Origin: Marinobacterium rhizophilum | Lineage (GTDB): Bacteria > Pseudomonadota > Gammaproteobacteria > Pseudomonadales > Balneatricaceae | Assembly: GCF_024397915.1 (NCBI RefSeq) | Contig: NZ_CP073347.1 | Span: 806,001 to 870,000, forward strand | DNA length: 64,000 nucleotides | Direction: 5' to 3' | Part shown: one piece after another, positions 61,601-64,000 of the stretch | Layout: each line of letters opens with the position of its first letter | How positions within the stretch are numbered: position 1 is the first letter of the stretch | Program-made: the position numbers and the translations under genes | The notes under the pieces: generated by a model | The model's database searches: none | Told to the model about the DNA's origin: nothing | Seen by the model: only the letters and a program-made list of their open reading frames with translations

Positions 61601-62977
61601 ATGACTCGCCAACTCGATGCACTTGAAACCCGGATCCGTGGCGCGGTGCAAGCCGACCCGGCAACCGGTCACTACCGCTGCGATCGCGGTGTCTTTACCG
61701 ACCAGGAGCTGTTTGACCTGGAGATGAAACACATCTTTGAAGGCAACTGGGTGTTCCTGGCCCATGAAAGCCAGATCGAAAATCCCGGCGACTATTTCAC
61801 CACCACGGTGGGCCGCCAGCCGGTTGTGATCACCCGTAGCAAGGTAGGCGAGCTGCAGGCGCTGCTCAACACCTGCTCGCACCGCGGTGCTACCCTGTGC
61901 CGCAAAAAGCGCGGCAACAAGGCATCCTTTACCTGCCCGTTCCACGGCTGGACCTTCAAGAACGACGGCAAGCTGCTGAAGGCCCGCGACCAGAAGAAGG
62001 GCGGCTACCCGGACAGCTTCAATACCGACGGCTCCCACGATCTGAAACACCTGCCCCAGTTCGAGTCCTACCGCGGCTTCCTGTTCGGCAGCCTCAACGC
62101 GGACGTGCTGCCGCTGGGCGAATACCTGGGTGAAACCCGCAAGATCATCGACAACATCGTGGATCAGGCCGAGGACGGTCTGGAAGTGCTGCGCGGCACC
62201 TCCACCTATACCTACGAAGGCAACTGGAAGCTGACCGCCGAAAACGGCGCAGACGGCTACCATGTCGGCACCGTGCACTGGAACTACCTCTCCACCATGG
62301 GGCAGCGCAACTACGACCAGGGCGGTACCGAAGCGGTCGACGCCAAGAGCTGGTCCAGCGAAGGCGGTTTCTATTCGTTCGAGCATGGCCACATGATGCT
62401 GTGGACCCGCCTGACCAACCCGCAGGTACGCCCGGTGTACAACCACCTGGAACGCCTGCAGGCGCAGGTCGGCGAGGCCCGTGCCGATTCGATCGTCAAT
62501 ACCACCAAGAACCTGTGCCTCTATCCGAACGTCTACCTGATGGATCAGTTCTCCACCCAGATCCGCGTGCTGCGCCCGATCTCCGTCGACAAGACCGAAA
62601 TCACCATCTTCTGCTGGGCGCCCAAGGGCGAACCGGCCGCGGACCGGGCCAAGCGTATCCGCCAGTACGAGGATTTCTTCAATGTCACCGGTATGGGTAC
62701 GCCGGATGACCTGGAAGAGTTCCGCGCCTGCCAGCGCGGCTATGAAGGCCGGGAGCTGAAGTGGAACGACATGAGCCGCGGCGCCAGTCACTGGATCGAG
62801 GGGCCGGATGCGAGCGCAGACGCCATCGGGCTGAAGCCGATCCTCAGCGGGATCAAGCCGGAGGATGAAGGTCTTTACGTAACGCACCATCAGCACTGGG
62901 TGGCTGAAATGCTCAAGGCCGTTGCAACCGAACGTGACCGCTTTATTTCCATTGCTGCAAAGGGGGCCTCGGCATGA
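61601..62977 (+). CDS. benA: Benzoate 1,2-dioxygenase alpha subunit
   Basis: A 458-residue ring-hydroxylating dioxygenase large subunit. Rieske [2Fe-2S] ligands: Cys92, His94, Cys112 and His115 (CSHRG, CPFHGW). The mononuclear iron site is in ENGADGYHVGTVHWNY (Asp, His, His). The ATG at 61601 is chosen because GAGG lies 10 bases upstream; an in-frame TTG at 61592 is too close to it. It adds two oxygens to benzoate giving the 1,2-dihydrodiol carboxylate. Overlaps benB by 4 bp. Confidence 0.96.
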   Translation: MTRQLDALETRIRGAVQADPATGHYRCDRGVFTDQELFDLEMKHIFEGNWVFLAHESQIENPGDYFTTTVGRQPVVITRSKVGELQALLNTCSHRGATLCRKKRGNKASFTCPFHGWTFKNDGKLLKARDQKKGGYPDSFNTDGSHDLKHLPQFESYRGFLFGSLNADVLPLGEYLGETRKIIDNIVDQAEDGLEVLRGTSTYTYEGNWKLTAENGADGYHVGTVHWNYLSTMGQRNYDQGGTEAVDAKSWSSEGGFYSFEHGHMMLWTRLTNPQVRPVYNHLERLQAQVGEARADSIVNTTKNLCLYPNVYLMDQFSTQIRVLRPISVDKTEITIFCWAPKGEPAADRAKRIRQYEDFFNVTGMGTPDDLEEFRACQRGYEGRELKWNDMSRGASHWIEGPDASADAIGLKPILSGIKPEDEGLYVTHHQHWVAEMLKAVATERDRFISIAAKGASA

Positions 62978-63465
62978 GCATGACATACGAACAGATTCAG
63001 GCGTTTATCTTTCGGGAAGCACGGCTGCTGGACGACCGTCAGTGGGACGAGTGGCTCAGCTGCTACAGCGAAAACGTGGTGTACTGGATGCCGGCCTGGG
63101 ACGACGAGGACCGCCTCACCGAGGACCCGCAGTCGGAAATCTCGCTGATCTACTACCCCAACCGCAACGGCCTGGAAGACCGGGTCTACCGCATCAAGAC
63201 CGAGCGTTCCGGCGCCACCTCGATGCCGGAGCCGCGTACCACGCACCTGACCTCCAACCTGGAGATCCTGTCCCAGGATGGCCAGGAGGTGAAGCTGCGC
63301 TTTAACTGGCAGACCAACAGCCACCGCTACCACAAGACCGAGATTTTTTTCGGGACCTCGTTTTACACCCTGGATATCAGCGGCGAGGCGCCCCTCATTA
63401 CCGAGAAGAAGATCGTCCTGAACAACGACTATATCAACCAAGTGCTTGATATTTATAACATCTAA
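62974..63465 (+). CDS. benB: Benzoate 1,2-dioxygenase beta subunit
   Basis: A 163-residue small subunit with the NTF2-like fold: QIQAFIFREARLLDDRQWDE then WLSCYSENVVYWMPAW and DPQSEISLIYYPNRNGLEDR, as in BenB/XylY. Structural partner of BenA in an alpha3-beta3 enzyme. Its ATG overlaps the benA stop (ATGA). Confidence 0.96.
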   Translation: MSMTYEQIQAFIFREARLLDDRQWDEWLSCYSENVVYWMPAWDDEDRLTEDPQSEISLIYYPNRNGLEDRVYRIKTERSGATSMPEPRTTHLTSNLEILSQDGQEVKLRFNWQTNSHRYHKTEIFFGTSFYTLDISGEAPLITEKKIVLNNDYINQVLDIYNI

Positions 63466-63484
63466 CGGCCGTGGAGAGACGATC

Positions 63485-64000
63485 ATGAGTTACAGCATCG
63501 CGCTCAACTTTGAAGACGGCGTCACCCGTTTCGTGACCTGCAACGAGGGCGAAACCGTTCTGGATGCCGCCTACCGCGCAAAGATCAACCTGCCGATGGA
63601 CTGCTCCGACGGCGTCTGCGGCACCTGCAAGGGGACGTGCCACCAGGGCGCCTTTGACTTGGGCGACGAATACATCGACGACGCCCTGACCGACGACGAA
63701 GTGGCGCAGGGCAGGGTGCTGACCTGCCAGATGGTGCCCAGCAGCGATTGCGTGGTCGAGGTGCCGGTGGCCTCAACGCTGTGCAAGACCGGCACGAGCG
63801 AGGTAACCGGCACGGTCGCCGAGGTTAACCTGGTTTCAGCCACCGCCATCGAGCTGAAAGTGACGGCGGACGCGGATATCGCTTTCCTCGCCGGGCAGTA
63901 TGTCAATATCCAGGTGCCCGGCAGCAGCCAAAGCCGTGCCTATTCCTTCAGTTCCCGCCCCGGCAGCCGGGAACTGAGCTTCCTGATTCGCAACGTGCCC
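63485..64000 (+). CDS. benC: Benzoate 1,2-dioxygenase reductase, N-terminal part (cut by window end)
   Basis: 172 residues of the NADH-dependent electron transfer component. The ferredoxin domain has Cys40, Cys45, Cys48 and Cys81 (MDCSDGVCGTCKG, LTCQM), and the FAD domain begins with FLAGQYVNIQVPG and RAYSFSSRPG. GAGAC lies just upstream of the ATG. The frame is still open at the last base, so the NAD domain lies outside the window, where benD would be expected next. Confidence 0.95.
   Translation, partial: MSYSIALNFEDGVTRFVTCNEGETVLDAAYRAKINLPMDCSDGVCGTCKGTCHQGAFDLGDEYIDDALTDDEVAQGRVLTCQMVPSSDCVVEVPVASTLCKTGTSEVTGTVAEVNLVSATAIELKVTADADIAFLAGQYVNIQVPGSSQSRAYSFSSRPGSRELSFLIRNVP

Noticed and set aside
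61394..62986. 530-codon minus-strand open frame opposite benA
   Set aside because: Shadow of benA; no domain or ribosome binding site.

Overview
The window looks like chromosomal DNA of a GC-rich, metabolically versatile gammaproteobacterium. Marine Oceanospirillales such as Marinobacterium-type organisms are my best guess, from overall gene content and the style of the intergenic repeats; no 16S or other marker gene is present, so this is inference. No rRNA, tRNA or CRISPR array was recognised.

Layout. 1-6.55 kb: the 3' end of a giant Ig-like-repeat surface protein, overlapping by 4 bp a hybrid histidine kinase and followed by a REC-GGDEF-EAL protein. 6.7-16.3 kb: an AcoR-type sigma-54 activator, a lipoprotein, a phasin with an exported polyhydroxyalkanoate depolymerase, a YadG/YadH-type ABC exporter, a CBS protein, hypothetical proteins and a luciferase-like monooxygenase. 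16.4-23.1 kb: a complete leucine/isovalerate operon, liuABCDE, on the minus strand. 23.6-24.9 kb: an intact IS256-family element. 25-28.8 kb: a TetR regulator divergent from an acyl-CoA synthetase, thioesterase and hydrolase. 28.8-38.4 kb: a FixJ-type two-component system, the phenol regulator dmpR, the divergent phenol hydroxylase operon dmpKLMNOP and an Rrf2 regulator. 38.8-44.4 kb: a frameshifted NDH-2-like gene, a ceramidase-like membrane protein, an AraC/NmrA pair and a cupin protein. 44.6-53.8 kb: an acidic amino acid cluster (Asp/Glu racemase, LysR, substrate-binding-domain kinase, sigma-54 response regulator, aspartase, dicarboxylate/amino acid symporter). 54-60.2 kb: an IclR regulator with a LivFGMHK-type ABC importer. 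60.6-64 kb: catA-benA-benB-benC, with benC cut by the window edge.

How they fit together. Phenol (Dmp) and benzoate (BenABC plus a BenD expected outside the window) both lead to catechol, which CatA cleaves by the ortho route. The phenol promoter shows tandem activator sites, an IHF site and a -24/-12 promoter, and the predicted regulator keeps the metal and phenol pocket residues described for MopR. A second sigma-54 promoter with a perfect inverted repeat upstream precedes aspA and lies just downstream of a sigma-54 response regulator gene, suggesting that extracellular acidic amino acids induce their own uptake and deamination. Matching inverted repeats suggest that the TetR protein controls both liu and the acyl-CoA synthetase operon.

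The most unusual feature is the same architecture at two unrelated genes, liuD and livF. In each, the translation start plus the first 11 or about 34 codons occurs three times in tandem (periods 118 and 158 bp). The two upstream copies are short ORFs that terminate at the next start codon. Within the copied 5' coding segments most differences are synonymous and mosaic, whereas the non-coding spacers are nearly identical. I know of no described element that explains this.
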